A stretch of 64,000 nt of DNA, from contig NZ_JAUJZH010000008.1 in assembly GCF_030486595.1 (NCBI RefSeq), positions 62,001 through 126,000 on the forward strand, written 5' to 3'. The notes beneath the pieces were generated by a model. The model saw only the letters and a program-made list of their open reading frames with translations, made no database searches and had not been told where the DNA came from. Position 1 is the stretch's first letter. Each line of letters begins with the position of its first letter. Both the position numbers and the translations under genes were made by a program. Of this stretch, positions 47,595-56,568 are shown in pieces. This DNA comes from Variovorax ginsengisoli. Lineage in GTDB: Bacteria; Pseudomonadota; Gammaproteobacteria; Burkholderiales; Burkholderiaceae_C.

Positions 47595-48155
47595 TCAGTC
47601 GCCCGAGGCCTTGACCTCGTCCTGCGCCGCGGCGACCCGGCGGGCGCCGCTGAAACGGCGCTGCCAGTAGCTGCCGCTCATGTCTTCGACCCGCACTTGC
47701 GCGCCGGGCTTGGGGGAATGGATGAACTTGCCCTCGCCGACATAGATCCCGACGTGGCTGAAGGCGCGGCGCATGGTGTTGAAGAACACCAGGTCGCCGG
47801 GCTTGAGCTCGCTGCGGTCGATCTTCTGGGTGGCGGCGGCCTGTTCTTCGGCGCGGCGCGGCAGCAGGTGGCCGACCGTCTGGGTGTACATGGCGCGGAC
47901 GAAGCCGCTGCAGTCGAAACCGGTCTCGGCCGTGTTGCCGCCGCGGCGGTAGGGGACGCCCAGGAAGCCGATGGCGGTCACCACGAGGTCGGAGGTGCGA
48001 TCGGCGACCGTCTGGCGAACCTGGTGGAATTGGCCCAGCAGGGTCTTCTCGGCGACCGGGGTGCCCGTCTGCGGGTCGGTGGTCGGATCCAGCTGCGGCG
48101 CGGCGTGTGCGTGGAGGGCGAGCAGCAAGCTGGCGGTGAGGAGAAAAAGTCGCAT
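47595..48155 (-). CDS. secreted NlpC/P60 family peptidoglycan hydrolase
   Basis: Cell-wall cysteine peptidase of 186 aa, predicted to cut peptide stems in murein. ATG at 48155 gives the Sec signal MRLFLLTASLLLALHAHA; a start at 48197 would add 14 residues. Catalytic Cys is in GFDCSGFVRAMY, His in SHVGIYVGEGKFIHSP, and the region between carries LKPGDLVFF typical of the fold. The single domain resembles Spr/MepS. It converges on lpdA and shares its terminator. Confidence 0.92.
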   Translation of the reverse strand: MRLFLLTASLLLALHAHAAPQLDPTTDPQTGTPVAEKTLLGQFHQVRQTVADRTSDLVVTAIGFLGVPYRRGGNTAETGFDCSGFVRAMYTQTVGHLLPRRAEEQAAATQKIDRSELKPGDLVFFNTMRRAFSHVGIYVGEGKFIHSPKPGAQVRVEDMSGSYWQRRFSGARRVAAAQDEVKASGD

Positions 48156-48311
48156 GGCGCGTAGGATATGGACGACACCTTGGGGTGTCAATTTCATGCG
48201 GATTCGGGATTCTGCACGTAAACAGTTGTCGGAGAAAGGATTTTTTCCATTTCTCACATACCCAAATGTAAAAGTCAACGTTATGGGCCATAAGTTCTTT
48301 GCTGGATGTAA

Positions 48312-48326
48312 TGCAAAAGATTTGCA
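48312..48326. promoter_or_regulatory. TGCAAA-AGA-TTTGCA inverted repeat upstream of sugar dehydrogenase
   Basis: Perfect 6-bp arms with a 3-nt centre, 51 nt before the ATG at 48378, in an AT-rich stretch (about 48200-48330) unlike the surrounding GC-rich DNA. Placement suggests an operator or promoter element for the divergent NlpC/P60 and sugar dehydrogenase genes. Confidence 0.4.
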
Positions 48327-48377
48327 ATTCGGGTTGAAATGGCACCGGCCCGGAAATCCGCCGACGCCAAGGAAAAC

Positions 48378-49508
48378 ATGAAATCGTTGCTGCTTTCGCG
48401 GGTTCGCCAAGGGCTCGCCCGTTTCCTTTTCGCGTCCCTGGCGACCCTCGGCGTGGCGCAGGCGGCACCGCGACCGGAGATCGTCGCGGCCGGGCTCGAG
48501 AACCCCTGGGGCGTCGCCTTTCTTCCGGACGGGCGCTTTCTGGTCACCGAGCGGCCCGGGCGGCTGCGGGTGGTGGCGGCAGACGGCCAACTCGGCGCAC
48601 CGCTGGCCGGGCTGCCACCGATCGCGGCGGGCGGGCAGGGGGGGCTGCTCGACGTGCTGGCCGATTCCGCCTTCGACCGGAACCGCACGCTGTACTTCTG
48701 CTTTTCCGAACCCGAGGCGGGCGGCCCGGCCAACGGCACCGCGCTGGCGCGCGCCCGGCTGTCCGCCGACGCCAGCCGCCTCGAGGATGTCAGGGTGATA
48801 TTCAGCCAGCGGCCCAAGGTGGTCAGCCGCAACCATTTCGGCTGCCGCATCGTCGAGGCCGCGGACGGAACGCTGTTCCTGACCCTGGGCGAGCGTTTCA
48901 GCCGCAAGGAAGACGCGCAGAAACTCGACAACCACCTGGGCAAGATCGTGCGTATCGGCAAGGATGGTTCGGTGCCCAGGGACAATCCCTTCGTCGGCCA
49001 GGCCGGCGCGCTGCCCGAGATCTGGAGTTATGGCCACCGCAATGGCCAGGGCGCGACGCTGGGGCCCGATGGCAAGCTGTGGATGCACGAGCATGGACCG
49101 CAGGGCGGCGACGAGATCAACGTCCCGCAGGCCGGCCGCAACTACGGCTGGCCGGTGATCACCTACGGCGAGAACTACGGCGGCGGCAAGATCGGCGACG
49201 GCATCACGCAGAAGGAGGGCATGGAGCAGCCGCTGCACTACTGGGTGCCCTCGATCGCCCCGTCGGGCATGGCCTTCCTGACCAGCGACCGCTACGGCGC
49301 GACCTGGAAGGGCAACCTCTTCGTGGGCTCACTCAAGTTCGGCTACCTGGACCGGATCGTCCTCAAGGACGGCAAGGTCGCGTCCGAGCAGAAGCTGCTC
49401 GAAGACGGCAAGGCGCGCATCCGCGACGTCAAGCAGGGGCCGGACGGCCTGCTCTATATCCTGACCGACGAGTCGAACGGCAAGCTGATCCGGCTGCGGC
49501 CCGACTGA
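48378..49508 (+). CDS. PQQ-dependent sugar dehydrogenase (soluble, YliI/Asd-like)
   Basis: Periplasmic six-bladed beta-propeller aldose dehydrogenase of 376 aa. ATG at 48378 is preferred over 48339 because AAGGAAA lies 5 nt upstream and it begins a twin-Arg-free Sec signal of about 30 residues ending GVAQAAP. NPWGVAFLPDGRFLVTERPG, GGQGGLLDV, the catalytic-His block SRNHFGCRIV, YGHRNGQGA and GGDEINVPQAGRNYGWP are the GdhB/YliI signatures. Whether PQQ is made by this organism cannot be seen here. Confidence 0.92.
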   Translation: MKSLLLSRVRQGLARFLFASLATLGVAQAAPRPEIVAAGLENPWGVAFLPDGRFLVTERPGRLRVVAADGQLGAPLAGLPPIAAGGQGGLLDVLADSAFDRNRTLYFCFSEPEAGGPANGTALARARLSADASRLEDVRVIFSQRPKVVSRNHFGCRIVEAADGTLFLTLGERFSRKEDAQKLDNHLGKIVRIGKDGSVPRDNPFVGQAGALPEIWSYGHRNGQGATLGPDGKLWMHEHGPQGGDEINVPQAGRNYGWPVITYGENYGGGKIGDGITQKEGMEQPLHYWVPSIAPSGMAFLTSDRYGATWKGNLFVGSLKFGYLDRIVLKDGKVASEQKLLEDGKARIRDVKQGPDGLLYILTDESNGKLIRLRPD

Positions 49509-49601
49509 AGCACGTTCCGCCGCCGCAGCACGCGCGGGCCGCAAGTCCCCGCGCAACGGTGGTACGGTCCGGGATCACACCGTATTTCGCGAAAGACTCC
49601 C

Positions 49602-50201
49602 ATGCTGCTCGATGCCTCCCAATCCCAACTGGTCCTGGTCGACTACCAGACGCGCCTGATGCCGGCCATTTTCGAGGCCGAGGCCGTCGCGAAGAACGCG
49701 GTCCGGCTGGGAGAAATGGCCCGGCTGGTGGAGGTCCCGATCTGGGGCACCGAGCAGAATCCGTCCAAGCTCGGCGAGAACCTGCCTGAGATCCGCGCGC
49801 TGTGCCAGCGCACGCTGGCCAAGATGCACTTCAGCGGCGCCGAGGAGGGCCTGGGCGAATGGCTGCGCGTGCCCGTGAAAGCGCCGCAAGGCAACGCCCG
49901 CAGCCTTCCCAAGCACTTGCAGAAGCCCGCCGCGGCCGAGGAGCGCAACACCATCGTGATCGCCGGCTGCGAGGCCCACGTCTGCCTGCTGCAGACGGCG
50001 CTCGACCTGCTCGAGGACGAGTTCGAGGTCTGGGTCGTGACCGATGCGTGCAGTTCGCGCACCGAGCGCAACCGCGACGCCGCCTTCGACCGGCTGGCCG
50101 GCGCGGGTGCCGAACTCGTGACCACCGAGATGGTCGGCTTCGAATGGCTGCGCACGGCCGAGCATCCGCGGTTCAGGGAACTGCAGGCCCTGATTCGCTG
50201 A
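49602..50201 (+). CDS. isochorismatase-fold hydrolase
   Basis: Cysteine hydrolase of the isochorismatase/nicotinamidase superfamily, 199 aa. The triad by pattern is Asp14 (LVLVDYQTRL), Lys74 (TLAKMHF) and Cys128 (GCEAHVCLLQTAL). The usual cis-peptide and helix follow. It resembles YcaC-type and isochorismatase-domain proteins of unknown substrate. No siderophore or NAD-salvage genes are adjacent, so neither isochorismate nor nicotinamide is favoured. Confidence 0.86.
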   Translation: MLLDASQSQLVLVDYQTRLMPAIFEAEAVAKNAVRLGEMARLVEVPIWGTEQNPSKLGENLPEIRALCQRTLAKMHFSGAEEGLGEWLRVPVKAPQGNARSLPKHLQKPAAAEERNTIVIAGCEAHVCLLQTALDLLEDEFEVWVVTDACSSRTERNRDAAFDRLAGAGAELVTTEMVGFEWLRTAEHPRFRELQALIR

Positions 50202-50229
50202 CGGCCGGACCCTCGAGACGCGGGGCGCT

Positions 50230-50649
50230 TCAGGGCGGGGCGCCGCGACGGGGCCGCCGGAGCCGCTTCAGATAGGCGTCGCGGACGATCAGGGCCATGG
50301 TCTCCACCGGCGTGAACACCAACGAGGCGCTGCCGAGCACGGCCGAGGCGAAGTCGCCGAGCTGGAACACGGCCGGCCCGCCGTCAGGGGTCAGGAAATG
50401 GCTGATGACCAGGGCGTGCCAGAGGAACAGCAAGAAATTGGCCGCCAGCACGGTCTTCAGCAGCCGGCTGCTGAACATGGTCAGGCAGATGCCGGCCTGC
50501 ACGGTGGCGGCCGCCAGCAGCGCCATGCCGAGCGGGTAGCCCGCCGCGTAGCCTTGCAGCGCGGCGGCGGCCAGCAGCAGGGAGATGGCCGCCAGCAGTG
50601 CCGACTTGCGGCGTACCGAAACGATGGCGGCGGAGCGATGGGGAGTCAC
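50230..50649 (-). CDS. hypothetical inner-membrane protein
   Basis: Not recognised. 139 aa from a GTG start at 50649. Three to four hydrophobic segments can be seen (about 18-38, 42-60, 65-85 and a weaker one near 98-118), with Arg-rich ends (N-terminal SVRRKS, C-terminal KRLRRPRRG) that suggest cytoplasmic termini. It is convergent with the isochorismatase-fold gene, and 75 nt separate its start from the stop of the GAF gene. Codon usage is like its neighbours. Confidence 0.6.
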   Translation of the reverse strand: MTPHRSAAIVSVRRKSALLAAISLLLAAAALQGYAAGYPLGMALLAAATVQAGICLTMFSSRLLKTVLAANFLLFLWHALVISHFLTPDGGPAVFQLGDFASAVLGSASLVFTPVETMALIVRDAYLKRLRRPRRGAPP

Positions 50650-50724
50650 TGGCCCCAGTCTGGACGAGGCGCGCGCGGAAGTGAATCCGCCATATGGGGG
50701 ATGGGGATGGCTCGCGACCGGGCC

Positions 50725-51285
50725 TCAGTGGGCAAAGGCGAGCGGCTCGAAGTCGCGCCCTTCGGCTTGCGCGATCAGCCGCGCCGTGGCGTGGGCGGCC
50801 ATCTCCAGGCGCCGGACGTCGCGCTGGTCCAGATGGGGGCAGGCCGCGAAACTGAAGCCGCACAACATGCCGTACAGCGTGCCGTCCGACAGGCGCACCG
50901 GCACACCGATATGGGCGCCCAGCGCTTCGTAGTAGAGGGGAAGTCCGTAGTCCGAACGGACACTTGCGACGTCCGGCGTCAGGCACGGCATGCGGCCGTC
51001 GACGATGCGCTGGCAGATGGTTTCGTCGAGGGGATGGCCCTCGCCCTGCTTGATGACGGCGTCTTCGGTGCGCGAGGCGATGTGGCGGAACACCCGGGAG
51101 CCGTCGACGAACTCGCCGATGAAGACCACCTCCAGCTTGAGCTGCTCGCGCACCACACGCAACAGGCTGCCGATCGAGACCTCGATCAGGCCGCTGGCGC
51201 GCAGGTCGGCGTCGGCCGTCACAGCGGTGAGCCGCGTCGCCCCGTCGTCCGCAGGGTCGGGGCTCGTGTCGAGAATCGTTTTCAT
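50725..51285 (-). CDS. GAF domain protein
   Basis: Protein of 186 aa starting at ATG 51285. Residues about 30-170 form a GAF domain: LRVVREQLKLEVVFIGEF, the central LDETICQRIVDGRMPCLTPD and GVPVRLSDGTLYGMLCGF, as in cyanobacteriochrome-like and signalling GAF proteins. There is no attached kinase, GGDEF or HTH domain, so it is a stand-alone ligand or redox sensor. Two cysteines (ETICQR and MPCL) could matter for redox. It is 43 nt downstream of the HTH-TPR gene in the same direction. Function unknown. Confidence 0.78.
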   Translation of the reverse strand: MKTILDTSPDPADDGATRLTAVTADADLRASGLIEVSIGSLLRVVREQLKLEVVFIGEFVDGSRVFRHIASRTEDAVIKQGEGHPLDETICQRIVDGRMPCLTPDVASVRSDYGLPLYYEALGAHIGVPVRLSDGTLYGMLCGFSFAACPHLDQRDVRRLEMAAHATARLIAQAEGRDFEPLAFAH

Positions 51286-51328
51286 GGAGTGCCGATTCTG
51301 CCGCCAGAGTGAAAAAAGCCGAACTCGT

Positions 51329-52171
51329 TCATTTGTCCTGGAGGCGTCGATAGGCGCTGAAGTGCCGGATCGCCTTCTTTTCGTCTCCCAGGTGGTCGTG
51401 CAGGCGCGCCGCATTGAAGTGAGCGTCGCCCAGGCCCGGGTCGAGCGTGAGGCAGCGGTCGTAGGCCATCAGGGCCTCGCGGTAGCGCTCCAGGTCTTCC
51501 AGCGCCACCGCGCGGTTGAAATGCAGCAGGGCGACCTCGGGGCGCTGGGCGAGCGCCTCGTCGTAGAGCGCCACGGCCTCCGCATGGCGGCCCGATTCGC
51601 AGAGCAGGGCGCCGAGATTCAGGTAGGCGTCGGCATACGCCGGCGCGCCCTCGAGCAGGCGGCGGTAGGCGCGCTCGGCCGCTGCCGGGTCGCTCGCCTC
51701 CAGGGCCTCGGCTTGCGCGAACAGCGTCTCGGGCGACGACTGGACCAGCGCCGGCGCCTCGGCCGGGCCGCGCTCGACGAAGGCCACGGTGCCGCTCATC
51801 GCCGCGACATCGAAATCCATCAGCAGCTGGCCCGACTCGGCCGCCCACCGGCTGCCCCGCTCGTGCACGGCGACCTCGCTGCCGACGGCGGTGATCCGCA
51901 GTCCGCTCAGCGGCAGTTCGGCTGGCAGCGTGCCCTTGAGCCGCTGCAGCGCGCGCACGATCTTGCGCGTCGGGATGTCGGCCAGTTGCAGCTTGTGGGC
52001 GGTGCGCAACAGGACGACGTCTCGAAACGAGAAGCGGTATTCGTTGCGCGGTCCGCGCGATGGGCTGACGAAGCCATGGGCGATGAGTCTGGCGACCGCG
52101 CTGCGCGACAGGCCCAGCATCTCCTGGATGCCGCGCAGGGTATGGGGCGCCGGCGGCGGCGACGGCTTCAC
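51329..52171 (-). CDS. MerR-like HTH protein with tetratricopeptide repeats
   Basis: Protein of 280 aa, GTG start at 52171 overlapping the Ku stop codon (GTGA). Residues about 10-75 look like a MerR-type winged helix (HTLRGIQEMLGLSRSAVARLI, then NEYRFSFRDVVLLRTAHKL). The C-terminal ~110 residues contain three to four TPRs (AYADAYLNLGALLCESGRH, ALLHFNRAVALEDLERY, GDAHFNAARLHDHLGD). Translation is probably coupled to ku, implying a related role such as regulating or scaffolding end joining; that is inference. No close functional match is known to me. Confidence 0.78.
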   Translation of the reverse strand: MKPSPPPAPHTLRGIQEMLGLSRSAVARLIAHGFVSPSRGPRNEYRFSFRDVVLLRTAHKLQLADIPTRKIVRALQRLKGTLPAELPLSGLRITAVGSEVAVHERGSRWAAESGQLLMDFDVAAMSGTVAFVERGPAEAPALVQSSPETLFAQAEALEASDPAAAERAYRRLLEGAPAYADAYLNLGALLCESGRHAEAVALYDEALAQRPEVALLHFNRAVALEDLERYREALMAYDRCLTLDPGLGDAHFNAARLHDHLGDEKKAIRHFSAYRRLQDK

Positions 52172-53091
52172 TTTCTCGATCGCGCGCGCGCCGGGGCCGG
52201 GGCCTCGGCCTCGGGCGCCTTGGCGCTGGCCCGCTTCACGCCCTTGCGCTCCTTCGAGGCCAGCGGCGTGACCTTGTCGGCGGGCGCCCGCGCGGCGCGC
52301 TGGCCGGCTGTGCCGCCGCGGGCCAGGCTGGCACGCAGCATTTCGGTGAGGTCGATGATCTGGCCGCCCGCGTCGGCGTCGCGCGCCTCGGCCGCGACCA
52401 CCTGCTTGCCGGCGATCTTGGCATCGATGGCGGCCAGGATGCGCTGCTTTTCCTCGTCGACGAACTGGGTCGGGTCGTAGCTGTCCTCGGCGATCTGGTC
52501 GATCAGCTGGAGCGCGAGCTTCACCTCCGCGTCCGAGGGCTGGACCTGCTCGATATCGAGTTCCTTCAGCGAGCGGACCTCGTCGGCGTAGAGCAGCTGC
52601 TGCAGCACCAGGCCGTCTTCGGCGGCGCGCACCTGGACCACGTACTGCTTGCCCTTCCAGGCCCATTTCGCGAGTGCGCAGCGGCCGCTTTCCTGCATGG
52701 CGGCGCGCAGCAGCGAATAGGATTTGCCGCCGCGCTTGTCGGGGGCGAGGTAGTAGGCCTTGTCGTAGTAGATCGGATCGACCGCCTTCTCGGGAATGAA
52801 GCTCACGATGTCGATCGCATGGCTGGCGCTTTCCTCGACCGCCTTGAGTTCATCAGGCGTGAAAAGCACATAGCGATCCTTCTCGAATTCGTAGCCCTTG
52901 ACCATCTCGGACCGCGGAACGACGGTGGCCGGGTCTTTTTCGGACACGTACTGTTGCTTGACGCGGGAGCCGTCGCGAGTGAGGAGGTTGAACTTCACCG
53001 TGCTGCTGCTCTCGGTCGCGGAATACAGCTTGACCGGAATGGAGACCAGACCGAAACCCAGGGACAGGGAAGCGATCGAACGAGCTGCCAT
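52168..53091 (-). CDS. ku: bacterial Ku, non-homologous end-joining DNA-end binding protein
   Basis: Homodimeric ring protein that binds double-strand ends and recruits LigD, 307 aa. ATG at 53091 gives MAARSIASLSLGFGLVSIPVKLY, the usual Ku core start. Core features include YEFEKDRYVLFTPDELK, DPIYYDKAYYLAPDK and the C-terminal core end KLALQLIDQIAEDSYDPTQFVDE. Residues about 260-307 form a Lys/Arg/Ala-rich tail typical of extended DNA-binding Ku proteins. No ligD is in the window. Confidence 0.95.
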   Translation of the reverse strand: MAARSIASLSLGFGLVSIPVKLYSATESSSTVKFNLLTRDGSRVKQQYVSEKDPATVVPRSEMVKGYEFEKDRYVLFTPDELKAVEESASHAIDIVSFIPEKAVDPIYYDKAYYLAPDKRGGKSYSLLRAAMQESGRCALAKWAWKGKQYVVQVRAAEDGLVLQQLLYADEVRSLKELDIEQVQPSDAEVKLALQLIDQIAEDSYDPTQFVDEEKQRILAAIDAKIAGKQVVAAEARDADAGGQIIDLTEMLRASLARGGTAGQRAARAPADKVTPLASKERKGVKRASAKAPEAEAPAPARARSRK

Positions 53092-53185
53092 GCGGACCTC
53101 CAAGGACGGTGCGGCGCACCCAGGATGCGCAGGATGCCACTTTACGGTGGCTTCGAACAGGGGCGGGAGCCCCCGGCTGCACCCG

Positions 53186-53344
53186 TCATTGCTTGCCGAG
53201 ATGCACCGCGACCTGCTCGACCCGGGGGCCGACGTCCGCCACCGCCTGGCGCAGCGCATGCTCGCTCACGCCGAGCCGTTCGCACCAGTATTGGATCTCG
53301 CCCGCCTGAGTGACGTCGATGGGGTCGTGGGCTTCGTCGGACAT
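53186..53344 (-). CDS. DUF3606 domain protein
   Basis: Small protein of 52 aa. ATG at 53344 has GGAGA 9 nt upstream; another in-frame ATG is five codons earlier. The whole chain fits DUF3606: DPIDVTQAGEIQYWCERLGVSEHALRQAVADVG. The fold is a short helical hairpin of unknown role, common in Burkholderiales near stress genes. Lies 94 nt upstream of ku in the same direction. The 277-nt stretch from here to sucA holds no other gene I can support. Confidence 0.75.
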   Translation of the reverse strand: MSDEAHDPIDVTQAGEIQYWCERLGVSEHALRQAVADVGPRVEQVAVHLGKQ

Positions 53345-53589
53345 GGCAGTGTTCTCCATTCGGTAGGCGGCCATCGTGGCCGTCGGCTCGGCGCCGGCAT
53401 GGCGGAAAATCCTGCGTCTTCGTGCAGGACGATGCCGATGTCCGGGCACTCCATGGCCTTGAACAGTGCCCCCGGCACCGTCATATGCGCGTCGTGGCAC
53501 AATGCGAGAGTACTCAGGCCCTTCCCCAGCCACAGTCGCATCCGCCAACCGGTCCAGCCGTGTCGCGGAAGGTTTCTTAACCAGCTAGT

Positions 53590-53606
53590 GCTTCCTTCAG
53601 GGAAGC
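53590..53606 (+). promoter_or_regulatory. hairpin in the sucA leader
   Basis: GCTTCC-TTCAG-GGAAGC, a perfect 6-bp stem with a 5-nt loop, ends 15 nt before the sucA ATG and immediately upstream of the ribosome-binding site GAAGG. It may stabilise the mRNA 5' end or modulate initiation. Confidence 0.4.
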
Positions 53607-53621
53607 GAAGGTCAGCGGAAT

Positions 53622-56504
53622 ATGAGCGATTCCTCGTCGACGGGTTCTTCCGTCTACAGCGCCTACCAAGGCAACACCTACCTCTTCGGCGGCAATGCGC
53701 CCTATGTCGAAGAGATGTACGAAAACTACCTCTCCAATCCCGGCAGCGTGCCCGACAACTGGCGCTCGTATTTCGATGCGCTCCAGAACGTGCCCGCCAC
53801 CGACGGCAGCAATGCCAAGGACGTGCCCCACCTGCCGGTGGTCAACGCCTTCGCCGAGCGTGCCAAGCAGGGCACCACCAAGGTGGTGGTGGCCAGCGGC
53901 GCCGACTCCGAGCTGGGCCGCAAGCGCACCGCGGTCCAGCAGCTGATCGCCGCCTACCGCAACGTCGGCGCCCGCTGGGCCGACCTCGATCCGCTCAAGC
54001 GCACCGAGCGTCCGGCCATTCCCGAGCTCGAGCCTTCGTTCTACGGCTTCGCCGACGCTGACCTCGAAACGGTGTTCAACACCAGCAACACCTTCTTCGG
54101 CAAGGAGACGATGTCGCTGCGCGACCTGCTGAACGCACTGCGCGAGACCTACTGCGGCACCATCGGCGCCGAGTACATGTACATGACCGACCAGGGCCAG
54201 AAGCGCTGGTGGCAGCAGAAGCTCGAAAGCGCCCGCACCAACCCGCAGCTGGGTGCCGAGCAGAAGAAGCGCGTGCTCGAGCGGCTCACCGCCGCCGAAG
54301 GTCTCGAGCGCTTCCTGCACACCAAGTACGTCGGCCAGAAGCGCTTCTCGCTCGAAGGCGGCGAGAGCTTCATCGTCGCGATGGACGAGTTGATCAACCA
54401 GGCCGGCATCAAGGGCGTCCAGGAGATCGTGATCGGCATGGCCCACCGCGGCCGCCTCAACGTGCTCGTCAATTCGCTCGGCAAGCTGCCGGCCGACCTG
54501 TTCGCAGAGTTCGACCACACGGCGCCCGAAGACCTGCCCAGCGGCGACGTCAAGTACCACCAGGGCTTCAGTTCCGACGTGACCACGGGCGGCGGCCCGG
54601 TCCACCTGAGCCTGGCTTTCAACCCCTCGCACCTCGAGATCGTGAACCCGGTGGTCGAAGGCTCGGTGCGCGCGCGCATGGACCGCCGCGCCGACCCGCT
54701 CGGCAAGCAGGTGCTGCCGGTGATCGTGCACGGCGACGCCGCCTTCGCGGGCCAGGGCGTCGTGATGGAAACGCTGGCGCTGGCCGAAACCCGCGGCTAC
54801 TCCACGGGCGGCACGGTCCACATCGTGATCAACAACCAGATCGGCTTCACCACCAGCGACCCGCGCGACAGCCGCTCGACGCTGTATTGCACCGACATCG
54901 TCAAGATGATCGAGGCGCCGGTGCTGCACGTGAACGGCGACGACCCCGAAGCCGTGGTGCTGGCCACCCAGCTCGCCCTCGAGTTCCGCATGGAATTCCA
55001 GAAGGACGTGGTGGTCGACATCATCTGCTTCCGCAAGCTCGGCCACAACGAGCAGGACACGCCGGCGCTGACGCAGCCGCTGATGTACAAGAAGATCGCC
55101 CAGCACCCCGGCACGCGCAAGCTGTACGCCGACAAGCTAGCGGCCCAGGGCCTCGGCGCCACGCTCGGCGACGACATGGTCAAGGCCCAGCGCGCCGCCT
55201 TCGACGCCGGCAAGAACACCTCCGACCCGGTGCTGACCAACTTCAAGAGCAAGTACGCGGTCGACTGGAGCCCCTTCCTCAACAAGAAGTGGACCGACGC
55301 CGGCGACACCGCGATCCCGACCGCCGAATGGAAGCGTCTGGCCGAACGCATCACGAAGGCGCCCGAAGGCTTCACGGTGCATCCGCTGGTCAAGAAGGTG
55401 CTCGACGACCGCGCCGCGATGGGCCGCGGCGACGCCAATGTCGACTGGGGCATGGGCGAGCACATGGCCTTCGCCTCGCTGGTGGCGAGCGGCTATCCGG
55501 TCCGCCTCTCGGGCGAGGACAGCGGCCGCGGCACCTTCACGCACCGCCATGCGGTGCTGCACGACCAGAATCGCGAGAAGTTCGACGAAGGCACCTATGT
55601 GCCGCTGCAGAACGTGGCCGACAACCAGGCCCCGTTCGTCGTCATCGACTCGATCCTGTCCGAAGAAGCGGTGCTGGCTTTCGAATACGGCTACGCCTCG
55701 AACGATCCCAACACGCTGGTGATCTGGGAAGCGCAGTTCGGCGACTTCGTCAACGGCGCGCAGGTCGTGATCGACCAGTTCATCGCCTCGGGCGAGGTCA
55801 AGTGGGGCCGCGTCAACGGCATCACGCTGATGCTGCCGCACGGCTACGAAGGCCAGGGTCCGGAGCACAGCTCGGCGCGCCTCGAGCGCTTCATGCAGCT
55901 GGCGGCCGACACCAACATGCAGGTGGTGCAGCCGACCACGGCGAGCCAGATCTTCCACGTGCTGCGCCGCCAGATGGTGCGCAACCTGCGCAAGCCGTTG
56001 ATCATCATGACGCCGAAGTCGCTGCTGCGGAACAAGGACGCGACCTCGCCGCTGTCCGAGTTCACGAAGGGTGGCTTCCAGACCGTCATTCCGGACAGCA
56101 AGGACCTGAAGGCCGAGAAGGTCAAGCGCGTGATCGCCTGCTCGGGCAAGGTCTACTACGACCTGGCCAAGAAGCGCGAGGAGAAGGGCGCCGACGACGT
56201 GGCGATCATCCGCGTCGAGCAGCTCTATCCGTTCCCGCACAAGGCCTTCGCCACCGAGCTGAAGAAGTACCCGAACCTGGTGGACGTGGTCTGGTCGCAG
56301 GACGAGCCGCAGAACCAGGGCGCCTGGTTCTTCGTGCAGCACTACATCCACGAGAACATGCAGGAAGGCCAGAAGCTCGGCTACTCCGGCCGTGCCGCCT
56401 CGGCATCGCCGGCGGTCGGTTATTCGCACCTGCACCAGGAACAGCAGAAGGCGCTGGTCGACGGCGCGTTCGGCAAGCTCAAAGGCTTCGTGCTGACCAA
56501 GTAA
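53622..56504 (+). CDS. sucA: 2-oxoglutarate dehydrogenase E1
   Basis: Thiamine-diphosphate decarboxylase of the TCA cycle, 960 aa. It starts with the E2-binding helix ([21 protein letters not shown]) of OdhA/SucA. Core motifs [25 protein letters not shown] (TPP Mg-binding Asp near residue 371), [15 protein letters not shown] and [18 protein letters not shown] are intact. ATG at 53622 preceded by GAAGG and a hairpin. Heads sucA-sucB-lpd, followed closely by zapE. Confidence 0.98.
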   Translation: MSDSSSTGSSVYSAYQGNTYLFGGNAPYVEEMYENYLSNPGSVPDNWRSYFDALQNVPATDGSNAKDVPHLPVVNAFAERAKQGTTKVVVASGADSELGRKRTAVQQLIAAYRNVGARWADLDPLKRTERPAIPELEPSFYGFADADLETVFNTSNTFFGKETMSLRDLLNALRETYCGTIGAEYMYMTDQGQKRWWQQKLESARTNPQLGAEQKKRVLERLTAAEGLERFLHTKYVGQKRFSLEGGESFIVAMDELINQAGIKGVQEIVIGMAHRGRLNVLVNSLGKLPADLFAEFDHTAPEDLPSGDVKYHQGFSSDVTTGGGPVHLSLAFNPSHLEIVNPVVEGSVRARMDRRADPLGKQVLPVIVHGDAAFAGQGVVMETLALAETRGYSTGGTVHIVINNQIGFTTSDPRDSRSTLYCTDIVKMIEAPVLHVNGDDPEAVVLATQLALEFRMEFQKDVVVDIICFRKLGHNEQDTPALTQPLMYKKIAQHPGTRKLYADKLAAQGLGATLGDDMVKAQRAAFDAGKNTSDPVLTNFKSKYAVDWSPFLNKKWTDAGDTAIPTAEWKRLAERITKAPEGFTVHPLVKKVLDDRAAMGRGDANVDWGMGEHMAFASLVASGYPVRLSGEDSGRGTFTHRHAVLHDQNREKFDEGTYVPLQNVADNQAPFVVIDSILSEEAVLAFEYGYASNDPNTLVIWEAQFGDFVNGAQVVIDQFIASGEVKWGRVNGITLMLPHGYEGQGPEHSSARLERFMQLAADTNMQVVQPTTASQIFHVLRRQMVRNLRKPLIIMTPKSLLRNKDATSPLSEFTKGGFQTVIPDSKDLKAEKVKRVIACSGKVYYDLAKKREEKGADDVAIIRVEQLYPFPHKAFATELKKYPNLVDVVWSQDEPQNQGAWFFVQHYIHENMQEGQKLGYSGRAASASPAVGYSHLHQEQQKALVDGAFGKLKGFVLTK

Positions 56505-56530
56505 AAAAAAAGGAGCGCCCAGTGCGCTCC
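56503..56530 (-). terminator. intrinsic terminator on the minus strand between sucA and sucB
   Basis: Nine A from the sucA stop codon onward, then GGAGCGC-CCAGT-GCGCTCC. Read on the minus strand it is a perfect stem followed by nine T, a canonical terminator aimed back into sucA; on the plus strand it has no U-run and should let sucA-sucB read-through continue. It may stop antisense transcription or stabilise the sucA 3' end. Confidence 0.6.
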
Positions 56531-56568
56531 GACCCAATTCCAAAGAAACACGAAGCGAGCACATAGAA

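Noticed and set aside
53266..53541. Possible 91-aa gene between DUF3606 and sucA on the minus strand
   Set aside because: It overlaps the DUF3606 gene in another frame, has no clear ribosome-binding site and resembles no family; the DUF3606 frame is better supported.
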